A DNA stretch of 14,305 bases from JANNRW01 sp031401815. Its GTDB lineage: Bacteria; Desulfobacterota; Desulfuromonadia; Geobacterales; DSM-12255. Below the pieces are notes generated by a model. That model had not been told where the DNA came from. It saw only the letters and a list, made by a program, of their open reading frames with translations, and did no database searches. Below, one piece after another: positions 1 to 8,400 of this stretch. Made by a program: the position numbers and the translations under genes. Position 1 is the stretch's first letter. Each line of letters begins with the position of its first letter. Location of the stretch: positions 1 through 14,305 of the forward strand of contig JANNRW010000442.1 in the NCBI GenBank assembly GCA_031401815.1, written 5' to 3'.

Positions 1-124
1 CACCGATCTTGTGGGAGACACCGGTATAATAAAGTATACGCTCAGTTGTTGTAGTCTTACCGGCATCAATGTGAGCCATAATGCCGATATTACGGGTTTT
101 ATCCAGCGAAAACTGTCGAGACAC
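1..124 (-). CDS. fusA: Elongation factor G, N-terminal fragment (runs off the window)
   Basis: EF-G is the cytoplasmic GTPase that drives tRNA-mRNA translocation on the ribosome and helps split it during recycling. Only the first 41 codons are here; the rest lies beyond the left edge. The fragment begins MSRQFSLDKTRNIGIMAHID and carries the G1 (P-loop) motif AHIDAGKT at residues 17-24, followed by the conserved TTTERILYYTG stretch, which is typical of EF-G rather than EF-Tu. The start is GTG at 122-124, with a GGAG sequence at 131-134 six bases upstream. It follows rpsG by 26 bases in the standard rpsL-rpsG-fusA (str) order, so co-transcription is expected. The identification is firm for such a short piece because motif and position agree. 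Confidence 0.95.
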   Translation of the reverse strand, partial: MSRQFSLDKTRNIGIMAHIDAGKTTTTERILYYTGVSHKIG

Positions 125-150
125 AATCTACTCCAATATTAACTTCGAGA

Positions 151-621
151 CTACCAGCGATAGTGAGCAAAAGCTCTGTTCGCTTCGGCCATTTTGTGAG
201 TATCTTCACGCTTCTTGACTGCTGCTCCACGACTGTTGTAAGCGTCGGATATTTCGCCGGCAAGCTTGTCTGTCATGGTTTTTTCTGAGCGAAGGTTCGC
301 ATATTTTACCAGCCACCTCATCGCCAAAGAGACTCTACGCTCGGATCTGACCTCGATCGGCACTTGATACGTAGAACCACCAACACGACGTGACTTAACT
401 TCAAGCATTGGCTTGATATTATCCAGCGCCTTTTTAAGCAACTTGACAGGCTCATCATTCAGACGGCCTGAAGCCACCTCAAGCGCATCATACAAAGCAC
501 GCTCAGCCGTACTCTTCTTTCCGTCAAGCATCAGTATATTCACAAGTTTAGCAATTGTACGATCTGCAAACTTGGGATCAGGCAGAATTACCCGCTTTGC
601 TACTTCACGTCTTCTAGGCAT
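151..621 (-). CDS. rpsG: 30S ribosomal protein S7
   Basis: S7 is a primary 16S rRNA-binding protein that nucleates folding of the 30S head and lies near the E-site tRNA. The 156-residue product starts MPRRREVAKR and has the family's usual short length, ending in the aromatic YRW tail. The conserved internal block VPIEVRSERR and the C-terminal segment AEANRAFAHYRW are recognisable. The ATG start has a GAGG core at 632-635, ten bases upstream. It sits 24 bases downstream of rpsL and 26 bases upstream of fusA. In E. coli S7 represses its own operon through the rpsL-rpsG spacer. Here the spacer is short and I cannot identify such a site with confidence. Confidence 0.98.
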   Translation of the reverse strand: MPRRREVAKRVILPDPKFADRTIAKLVNILMLDGKKSTAERALYDALEVASGRLNDEPVKLLKKALDNIKPMLEVKSRRVGGSTYQVPIEVRSERRVSLAMRWLVKYANLRSEKTMTDKLAGEISDAYNSRGAAVKKREDTHKMAEANRAFAHYRW

Positions 622-645
622 AACTTTACACCCTCACTGTTAACT

Positions 646-1017
646 TTACTTGGGTCGCTTTGCGCCATACTTTGAGCGACTCTTCAACCTGCCCTTAACA
701 CCAACCGAATCAAGAGTCCCTCGAACGATGTGATATCTTACACCCGGAAGATCCTTCACCCTTCCTCCACGAATCAGCACAACCGAGTGCTCCTGGAGAT
801 TATGCCCAACACCTGGAATATATGAAGTAACCTCTATTCCATTAGTGAGCCTCACACGTGCGACCTTGCGAAGAGCGGAGTTAGGCTTCTTTGGAGTAGT
901 CGTGTACACCCTTGTACAGACTCCACGTTTCTGCGGACAAGACTTGAGAGCAGGAGCAGTAGACTTCTCCCGCTTATTCTCTCTACCTTGGCGTATAAGC
1001 TGATTTATTGTTGGCAT
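646..1017 (-). CDS. rpsL: 30S ribosomal protein S12
   Basis: S12 lies at the decoding centre of the 30S subunit and controls accuracy of tRNA selection; it is the classical streptomycin-resistance locus. The 123-residue product begins MPTINQLIRQGRENK. It has the loop TPKKPNSALRK (residues 41-51) with both lysines K43 and K44, and GGRVKDLPG (84-92) with K88 and D89, the aspartate that is methylthiolated in many bacteria. These are the streptomycin-sensitive identities. The ATG start is preceded by AGGAG at 1028-1032. It is the first gene of the str operon rpsL-rpsG-fusA; a hairpin and a candidate promoter lie between it and rpoC, so it may be transcribed both from its own promoter and by read-through. 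Confidence 0.98.
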   Translation of the reverse strand: MPTINQLIRQGRENKREKSTAPALKSCPQKRGVCTRVYTTTPKKPNSALRKVARVRLTNGIEVTSYIPGVGHNLQEHSVVLIRGGRVKDLPGVRYHIVRGTLDSVGVKGRLKSRSKYGAKRPK

Positions 1018-1070
1018 TTACTTATTTCTCCTGCTGCGTATTCAAGACAGCCATCGCGTACGAAGCGCTG

Positions 1071-1099
1071 AAAGTAACAATTATGGGGCTACCTGTCAA
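1071..1099 (-). promoter_or_regulatory. Candidate sigma-70-type promoter for the str operon
   Basis: Reading leftward, a perfect -35 hexamer TTGACA (1094-1099) is followed by a 17-base spacer and the hexamer TACTTT (1071-1076), a weak match to TATAAT (positions 1, 2 and 6). Transcription would start near 1064, giving an rpsL leader of roughly 45 bases. The bases just after the -10 (CAGCGC) are GC-rich, as in stringently controlled ribosomal promoters; that link is inference. The location between rpoC and rpsL is a sensible place for a promoter. The poor -10 keeps confidence moderate. Confidence 0.5.
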
Positions 1100-1117
1100 G
1101 CTTTTTTTCATAATTAA

Positions 1118-1142
1118 GACCGAGCAGCTATGCTACTCGGTC
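1118..1142 (-). terminator. Hairpin at the rpoC 3' end, possible weak terminator
   Basis: In the leftward RNA, GACCGAGUAGC pairs with GCUGCUCGGUC across a three-base AUA loop, giving an 11-bp stem with one U-G wobble. The TAG stop codon of rpoC (1133-1135) lies inside the stem. On the opposite strand the wobble would be a C-A mismatch, so the structure favours the transcribed direction. The following bases UUAAUUAU are only partly U-rich, so this may be a leaky terminator or an RNA-processing or stabilising stem rather than a strong stop. Confidence 0.5.
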
Positions 1143-4100
1143 GCCTCAACAAAAGGCACGGATTCAACTTCCTGTCTGGCTGGCTCATCTGATACAACCC
1201 TGAGCGAGCGGTATCGCGCAAGACCCGTGCCGGCAGGAATCAACCGCCCCATGATTACATTCTCTTTCAAGCCGCGAAGAAAATCGACTTTACCCTCAAT
1301 GGCAGCTTGTGTCAACACCTTTGTTGTCTCCTGGAAGGAGGCTGCAGAAATAAAGGACTCTGTTGAGAGTGATGCCTTTGTTATCCCTAGCAGCAGTGGC
1401 TCTGCAACAGCAGGCTTGCCTCCATTAGCCAGAACCCTTTCGTTCTCATCTTCAAAAAGATACCTTTCAACCTGATCATCCAGAAGGAGGTTTGTATCAC
1501 CTACATCTTTGACTCTTACACGGCGAAGCATCTGCCTGACTATCGTTTCAATATGCTTGTCGTTTATCTTTACTCCCTGGAGCCGGTAAACTTCCTGAAC
1601 TTCGTCAACAAGATACTTGGCGAGAGCTTTAGAACCAAGAACCTTTAAAATATCATGTGGATTGGATGATCCGTCTACAAGAGGCTCACCTGCACGCACA
1701 AAATCTCCTTCATGAACACTTACATGCTTGCCTTTACGAATAAGATATGGCTTTTCCTCTCCAACCTCAGGCCGGATAATTATCTGACGTTTTCCTTTAG
1801 AGTCCTTACCAAAAACAACAACACCATCAATCTCTGAAATATCTGCCTGATCCTTAGGCTTCCTGGCTTCAAAAAGCTCAGCAACACGAGGGAGTCCTCC
1901 GGTGATATCCTTGGTTTTGGTAGTCTCTCTGGGTATTTTCGCTATAATGTCACCAGCGTTAAGAATTGCATCATCTGCAACTGAAATGATTGCACCTACC
2001 GGGAGGAAGTAACGCCCTACAGTCCCCCCTGCTGCTGTTGAAGTATCTTTAATGGCAATCCTCGGACGCTTCTCAACATCCTTGGATTCAATAATTACTT
2101 TTCTTGAGAGACCGGTTACTTCATCAAGCTGCTCTTCCATAGTAACTGACTCGTTAATATCGCCGAACTTGACCTTCCCGGCAAACTCGGTAAGAATCGG
2201 CATAGTGTATGGATCCCATTCGGCAATTGCTTCACCGACTTTCACCTTTGCACCGGGTGCAATTTTAATCTTTGCCCCATAAAGAATCGAATATCTCTCT
2301 TTTTCCCGACCAGTCTCATCAGCAATAGCTATCTCGCCATTACGATTCATGACAATATGATGTCCGTCAGGATTGACAACACTATTAATATTTATGAATT
2401 TTACTGTGCCGTCGTTCCTGGCTTCAAGAGATGTCTGCTCAGCTCTTCTGGATGCAGTACCACCTATATGGAATGTTCTCATTGTTAATTGCGTTCCAGG
2501 CTCACCGATCGACTGCGCAGCAATTACTCCGACAGCTTCACCCATATTGACAAGATGACCACGTGCAAGATCTCGCCCATAACACATGGCACATATCCCT
2601 CGCCTGCTTTCGCAGGTCAGAACAGATCTTATTTTTACTTTTTCAAGACCGGATTCCTCTGTCTTGCTGACAAACATCTCATCAATTTCAGTATTTGCGG
2701 GAACAAGCACATCACCGGTAACCGGATCAAGAACATCATCCAGTGTTACACGACCTAATATCCTGTCACCAATATGCTCAATAATTTCGCCGCCCTCTGT
2801 AAGTGCAGAGACAACAAGCCCGTCCATCGTGCCGCAATCAGTTTCAGTTATGATGGCATCCTGAGCAACATCTACCAGTCGCCTGGTAAGATACCCTGAA
2901 TTAGCAGTTTTGAGAGCAGTATCGGCCAGACCTTTTCTGGCTCCGTGGGTTGAAATGAAGTACTGCAACACCGTCAACCCTTCGCGAAAATTAGCCGTAA
3001 TCGGTGTTTCAATAATCTCACCGGAAGGCTTGGCCATAAGACCACGCATACCTGCAAGCTGCCTGATCTGCTGTGCAGAACCCCTTGCACCGGAATCAGC
3101 CATCATATGAATGGCGTTGAAAGAGTTGGCAGTATGAAGCTCACCATCATCAGTGATCCCGCTTTCCCGCGAAAGATTGTCCAGCATCTCTTTTGCGATG
3201 TCTTCAGTTGCCTTTGCCCATATGTCAATAACCTTGTTGTAACGCTCTCCATCTGTGATAAGACCTTCAGTGTACTGGTTCTGAATCTCCTTGACTTCAT
3301 CTGTGCCCCGCAAAATGATTGCGTTTTTCCCCTCAGGTATAACCATATCATTAATACAGATTGAAATTCCGGCAAGTGTGGAGTAGCGGAAACCGATCTC
3401 CTTCAATCTGTCAGCGAGAATAACTGTCTCCTTGTTCCCGGCAAGACGATAACAGGTGTCAACAAGGTTTGAGAGCTCTTTTTTTGACATAACCTTGTTT
3501 ATTGCGCTGAAAGGAACCTGCGGTGGTAACACCTCTCTAAGGATAACCCGACCGGTTGTAGTTTTTACTCTCTGCGGTTTTTCATCACCAGAGTTGAAAT
3601 TCTTTATTCTGACCTCTATGGGAGCCTGTAGATCGACTTCTCCGGCATCAAACGCAATCCTGACCTCTTCAGGAGATGAGAATATCTGGCCGGATCCTTT
3701 GACCTTTCTCCACCTCACAGCTCCGCTCTTTGGATCTATAGCCGGTAACCTGGTTTTCGAATCTATCACTAACTCGAATTCGCGTTCACGAGTCATATGA
3801 TAAGTCCCCAGAACCATGTCCTGACTAGGAACAATGATCGGTTTTCCATGAGCAGGAGACAGAATGTTATTTGTAGACATCATTAAAACACGTGCTTCAA
3901 CCTGGCTCTCAACTGAAAGAGGGAGATGCACAGCCATCTGGTCACCATCAAAGTCAGCATTGAAGGCAGTACATACCAGTGGATGGAGCTGTATTGCCTT
4001 ACCCTCAATAAGCACCGGCTCAAACGCCTGAATGCCTAGGCGGTGAAGGGTCGGTGCCCGGTTCAGTAAAACAGGATGCTCCTTGATAACCTCCTCAAGT

Positions 4101-5332
4101 ACATCCCACACTTCCGGACGCTCCTTTTCAACCATCTTTTTGGCGCTTTTTATTGTCGTGACATAACCACGCTCTTCAAGTTTGTTATAAATAAACGGCT
4201 TGAAAAGTTCGAGAGCCATTTTTTTCGGAAGACCGCACTGATGCAGGCGCAACTCTGGACCAACAACAATTACGGAACGACCGGAATAATCGACTCGCTT
4301 GCCGAGAAGATTCTGGCGAAAACGGCCAGACTTTCCTTTGAGCATGTCTGACAGAGATTTCAGGGGGCGCTTGTTAGGGCCGGCAATAGCGCGTCCACGA
4401 CGGCCATTGTCAAAAAGTGCGTCAACTGCCTCCTGAAGCATTCTCTTTTCATTTCTTATGATAACTTCAGGTGCCTGTAGCTCGATCAATCTCTTCAATC
4501 TATTGTTCCGATTGATAACACGCCGGTAAAGATCATTAAGATCCGAGGTTGCAAACCTGCCGCCATCCAGTGGAACCAGAGGACGAAGTTCAGGTGGCAG
4601 AACTGGAATACATTCGAGAATCATCCACTCGGGTCTGTTCCGGGAAGCCTTGAAAGCCTCAACTACCTTGAGTCTCTTGGCTGTCTTTTTTCTCTTTGCC
4701 TCACTTGAAGCCTCGACCATTTCAACACGCAGAGTCTCGGCCAGAGAATCAAGATCAAGTGATTTCAGACATTCCCGAATTGCAGCTGCACCCATTCCAG
4801 CTTCAAACTGACCTGAGTACTCTTCCATTGCCTTCTGATATTGATCTTCAGAAAGAGCCTCAGCAAGCGTAAAACTGGTACTCTTCGGATTGGTTACTGC
4901 ATATGCCTCAAAGTACAGAACTTTTTCAAGATCCTTGAGTGTCATGTCCAGCAGGTTTCCGATCCTGGATGGAAGCGATTTAAGAAACCATATATGTGCA
5001 ACCGGTGTTGCAAGATCAATATGACCAAGCCTTTCGCGTCGAACTTTTGACGGGATAACTTCAACACCGCACTTTTCGCAGACTATTCCGCGATGCTTCA
5101 TACGTTTGTATTTACCGCAATTACACTCGTAATCCTTTGTTGGCCCAAAGATCTTTGCACAGAAGAGACCGTCTCGCTCAGGTTTGAATGTACGGTAATT
5201 TATCGTTTCCGGCTTCTTTACCTCACCAAAAGAGCGTTCGCGGATCTTTTCAGGAGAAGATATTGAAATCCTGATTGAAGAGAAATGAAGCGGATCCTTC
5301 GGCTTTTCATAAATATTGAATATATCGTCCAA
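1133..5332 (-). CDS. rpoC: DNA-directed RNA polymerase subunit beta'
   Basis: Beta' is the largest RNA polymerase subunit and forms half of the active-site cleft. The 1399-residue length is close to the E. coli protein (1407). The N-terminal zinc-binding cysteines are C70, C72, C85 and C88. The catalytic motif NADFDGDQMAVH places the Mg-binding aspartates at D460, D462 and D464. The second zinc site is C833, C907, C914 and C917. The bridge helix begins near residue 791 (FISTHGARKGLADTALKTA), and the trigger-loop region includes GEPGTQLTMRTFHIGG at 943-958. The start is TTG at 5330-5332, chosen because a strong AAGGAGG (5341-5347) lies eight bases upstream and because MDDIFNIYEKPKDP matches the usual beta' N-terminus. 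It follows rpoB by 90 bases, as in nearly all bacteria, and is certainly co-expressed with it. No frameshift or missing active-site residue is seen. Confidence 0.99.
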   Translation of the reverse strand: MDDIFNIYEKPKDPLHFSSIRISISSPEKIRERSFGEVKKPETINYRTFKPERDGLFCAKIFGPTKDYECNCGKYKRMKHRGIVCEKCGVEVIPSKVRRERLGHIDLATPVAHIWFLKSLPSRIGNLLDMTLKDLEKVLYFEAYAVTNPKSTSFTLAEALSEDQYQKAMEEYSGQFEAGMGAAAIRECLKSLDLDSLAETLRVEMVEASSEAKRKKTAKRLKVVEAFKASRNRPEWMILECIPVLPPELRPLVPLDGGRFATSDLNDLYRRVINRNNRLKRLIELQAPEVIIRNEKRMLQEAVDALFDNGRRGRAIAGPNKRPLKSLSDMLKGKSGRFRQNLLGKRVDYSGRSVIVVGPELRLHQCGLPKKMALELFKPFIYNKLEERGYVTTIKSAKKMVEKERPEVWDVLEEVIKEHPVLLNRAPTLHRLGIQAFEPVLIEGKAIQLHPLVCTAFNADFDGDQMAVHLPLSVESQVEARVLMMSTNNILSPAHGKPIIVPSQDMVLGTYHMTREREFELVIDSKTRLPAIDPKSGAVRWRKVKGSGQIFSSPEEVRIAFDAGEVDLQAPIEVRIKNFNSGDEKPQRVKTTTGRVILREVLPPQVPFSAINKVMSKKELSNLVDTCYRLAGNKETVILADRLKEIGFRYSTLAGISICINDMVIPEGKNAIILRGTDEVKEIQNQYTEGLITDGERYNKVIDIWAKATEDIAKEMLDNLSRESGITDDGELHTANSFNAIHMMADSGARGSAQQIRQLAGMRGLMAKPSGEIIETPITANFREGLTVLQYFISTHGARKGLADTALKTANSGYLTRRLVDVAQDAIITETDCGTMDGLVVSALTEGGEIIEHIGDRILGRVTLDDVLDPVTGDVLVPANTEIDEMFVSKTEESGLEKVKIRSVLTCESRRGICAMCYGRDLARGHLVNMGEAVGVIAAQSIGEPGTQLTMRTFHIGGTASRRAEQTSLEARNDGTVKFININSVVNPDGHHIVMNRNGEIAIADETGREKERYSILYGAKIKIAPGAKVKVGEAIAEWDPYTMPILTEFAGKVKFGDINESVTMEEQLDEVTGLSRKVIIESKDVEKRPRIAIKDTSTAAGGTVGRYFLPVGAIISVADDAILNAGDIIAKIPRETTKTKDITGGLPRVAELFEARKPKDQADISEIDGVVVFGKDSKGKRQIIIRPEVGEEKPYLIRKGKHVSVHEGDFVRAGEPLVDGSSNPHDILKVLGSKALAKYLVDEVQEVYRLQGVKINDKHIETIVRQMLRRVRVKDVGDTNLLLDDQVERYLFEDENERVLANGGKPAVAEPLLLGITKASLSTESFISAASFQETTKVLTQAAIEGKVDFLRGLKENVIMGRLIPAGTGLARYRSLRVVSDEPARQEVESVPFVEATE

Positions 5333-5340
5333 AACGTTTT

Positions 5341-5347
5341 CCTCCTT
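5341..5347 (-). promoter_or_regulatory. Strong ribosome-binding site that fixes the TTG start of rpoC
   Basis: The sequence AAGGAGG lies eight bases before the TTG codon at 5330-5332. A near-consensus site compensates for the weak initiation codon and supports this start. Confidence 0.85.
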
Positions 5348-5422
5348 GTCGTTAGGAGTAGCTGAAATATTTTACAGTTGTTCTACTTGATTGAAATACC
5401 AAGCATAAACAGAGTTATCCCC

Positions 5423-8400
5423 TTAATCTTCATCCTGCTCAAGGAGCTCAACATCGAGACAAAGTGACTGAAGCTCTTTAATAAGGACATTGAAAGATTC
5501 CGGAAGCCCTGGTTCAAGAGTATGCTTCCCTTTTACAATTGCTTCGTACATTCGAGTTCTGCCGGCTACATCATCTGACTTCACAGTCAGAAACTCCTGT
5601 AGAGCATAAGCTGCACCGTACGCTTCCATCGCCCAGACCTCCATCTCACCAAGGCGCTGACCGCCGAACTGGGCCTTACCGCCGAGAGGTTGCTGAGTAA
5701 CAAGGCTGTATGGGCCGATTGAACGGGCATGTATCTTGTCGTCAACAAGATGATGCAGTTTGAGAACATACATTACCCCGACAGTTACCTTATGCCTGAA
5801 AGGATCACCTGTACGGCCATCGTGCAGGGTCACCTGTGCAGAACTGTCAAACCCTGCATGTTTGAGCATCTTCTGAATCTGCTCTTCCGATGCCCCCTCA
5901 AAAACCGGAGAGGCAACAGGCACACCACGCTGAAGTCTTTTTGCAGTAAGTCGAAGTTCATCATCTTCCATGGAATCGATAAACTTGCTCATCTCCTTGT
6001 CGCCGTAAACATCTTTCAGGTATTTTCTCAAGGCAGGCTCAGAAGATGCTTTCTCCAGCAGCTCCTCAATCTTCCAGCCGATCCCTTTTGCTGCCCAGCC
6101 CAGGTGAGTTTCAAGTATCTGCCCAACATTCATACGCGAAGGGACACCAAGCGGATTAAGTACAATCTCTACTGGGCGACCATCCTCCATGTAAGGCATA
6201 TCTTCTTCTGGAAGAATTCTTGAGACAACCCCCTTGTTACCGTGACGACCTGCCATTTTATCCCCGACCTGAAGCTTGCGCTTAATGGCAATATATACTT
6301 TTACCATCTTGATTACGCCTGGCGGAAGATCATCCCCTCTTCTCAACTTTTGAATCTTGTTTTCAAAGACATACTTGATGAAATCTATCTGTTGATGCAG
6401 CTTCCCAAGGATTTCGGCAATTTTCTCTTCGCCAGCTTCATCATCAGCTACGGAAATATGTTCCCACTTATCAAGCGGAATTGTGTTCAGTGCTGCCTCA
6501 GTTATGGCCTTCCCTTTTGGAATAAGGATTTTGCCATCTTTGCCTTCTACTTTAACAGCTGAAATTTTTCCTGTGAGCAATCTCTTAAGCTTGTCAGTAG
6601 CTGATTTGCGGATGATCCGGATTTCATCCTGCTCATCCTTGCGGAGTTTTTCCTCTTCAGCTTTTTCGATTGCCTCGGTTCTGCTATCCTTGTCAGCCCC
6701 TTTGCGCGAAAATATCTTGGCACCAATTACAGTACCTTCTACACCTGGAGGGACGTGAAGAGAAGTATCTCTGACATCTCCGGCTTTCTCGCCAAAGATT
6801 GCACGAAGGAGTTTCTCTTCCGGTGAGAGTTGCGTCTCACCCTTCGGGGTAATTTTGCCGACGAGAATATCACCCGGCTTGACTTCAGCTCCTATTCTGA
6901 TGATTCCGGATTCGTCAAGATCCTTCAGCGTCTCTTCGCCAAGATTCGGGATATCCGCTGTTATCTCTTCCTTGCCAAGCTTTGTATCACGAGCAACACA
7001 CTCAAACTCCTCAATATGAATAGAGGTATATCGATCATCCTTTACAAGCCTCTCCGAGATAAGAATCGAGTCTTCGAAGTTGCATCCCCCCCAGGGCATG
7101 AATGCAACAAGCACATTCTGGCCAAGAGCAAGCTCTCCCATATCTGTAGAAGGCCCATCAGCAATGACGTCACCTTTTTTTACAGCATCACCGTTTACAA
7201 CAACCGGCCTCTGGTTCATGCAGGTATTCTGATTGGATCTGGCAAATTTTATCAGATTGTATATATCAACACCTGTCCCGCTCTCGTCATACTCACTCTC
7301 GTCTATCTTGACAACAATACGGGAAGCATCGACAGATTCAACAACACCATTATGCCTTGCTACTACCGAAACCCCGGAGTCCCGGGCAACAACACGTTCC
7401 ATACCGGTCCCTATCAAGGGGGAATCCGCTCGCAAGAGAGGTACAGCCTGACGTTGCATGTTCGAACCCATGAGAGCACGATTAGCATCATCATTTTCCA
7501 GAAAGGGGATAAGTGAAGCTGCAACAGAAACCAGCTGCATCGGAGAGACATCCATAAGCTCAATTTCGTCACGGCCAACCAGGACAAATTCGCCTGATTT
7601 TCTCGCCGAGATATAGTCACCGGTAAACAACCCGTCTTTATCCATTTCAGCATTTGCCTGAGCAATAGCCAGACCTTCCTCTTCAAGAGCAGAAAAGAAT
7701 CGTACCTCGTTGGTTACCTTTGCTTCCTTGACAACACGATATGGAGTTTCAACAAAACCGTGCTCATTTATCCGTGCGTAGGTTGAAAGAGAAGCAATAA
7801 GACCAATATTTGGCCCTTCAGGAGTTTCAATCGGGCAAACGCGACCATAGTGTGTTGGATGAACGTCACGAACTTCAAAACCGGCGCGTTCTCTTGTCAA
7901 TCCACCTGGTCCAAGAGCCGATAGTCGGCGTTTGTGAGTAACCTCTGAAAGAGGATTGGTCTGATCCATAAACTGGGAGAGCTGTGATGAGCCAAAAAAC
8001 TCCTTTACAACCGCAGATACCGGCTTTGAGTTTATCAGGTCATGAGGCATCAGGTTTTCAACCTCCTGAAGACTCATACGCTCCTTGATCGCCCTTTCCA
8101 TCCTTACAAGACCTATCCTGTACTGATTTTCCAGAAGCTCGCCAACCGCTCTAACACGCCTGTTACCAAGATGATCTATATCATCAATATTACCTTTTCC
8201 GTTTTTCAGGTCGATAAGATAACGGACAACTTCAAGAATGTCCTTATCTGTAAGAATCTGGCAATCAAGCGGTGTGCCCAGATTCAGTTTGTAGTTAAGT
8301 TTGAGACGCCCGACAGCCGAAAGATCATATCGCTCCGGATTTGAAAAAAGATTCGCAAACATGGCGACTGCGCTCTTGATTGTGGGAGGGTCACCAGGTC

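Noticed and set aside
621..649. Nine-base direct repeat TAACTTTAC at 621-629 and 641-649 around the rpsL-rpsG spacer
   Set aside because: It is short and AT-rich and overlaps a stop and a start codon, so chance is the simplest explanation; no link to S7 control can be shown.
6830..7516. Plus-strand open frame of 228 codons
   Set aside because: It lies entirely inside rpoB on the opposite strand and shows no recognisable domain; the rpoB protein is fully conserved there.
7414..7686. Minus-strand 90-codon frame within rpoB
   Set aside because: It is an out-of-frame shadow of rpoB with no ribosome-binding context of its own.
7913..7993. Rifampicin-resistance substitutions in RpoB, and streptomycin-resistance changes in S12
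   Set aside because: The key residues D524, H534 and S539 of RpoB and K43, K44 and K88 of S12 have the usual sensitive identities; the T in DQTNPLSE is, from memory, common in this lineage.
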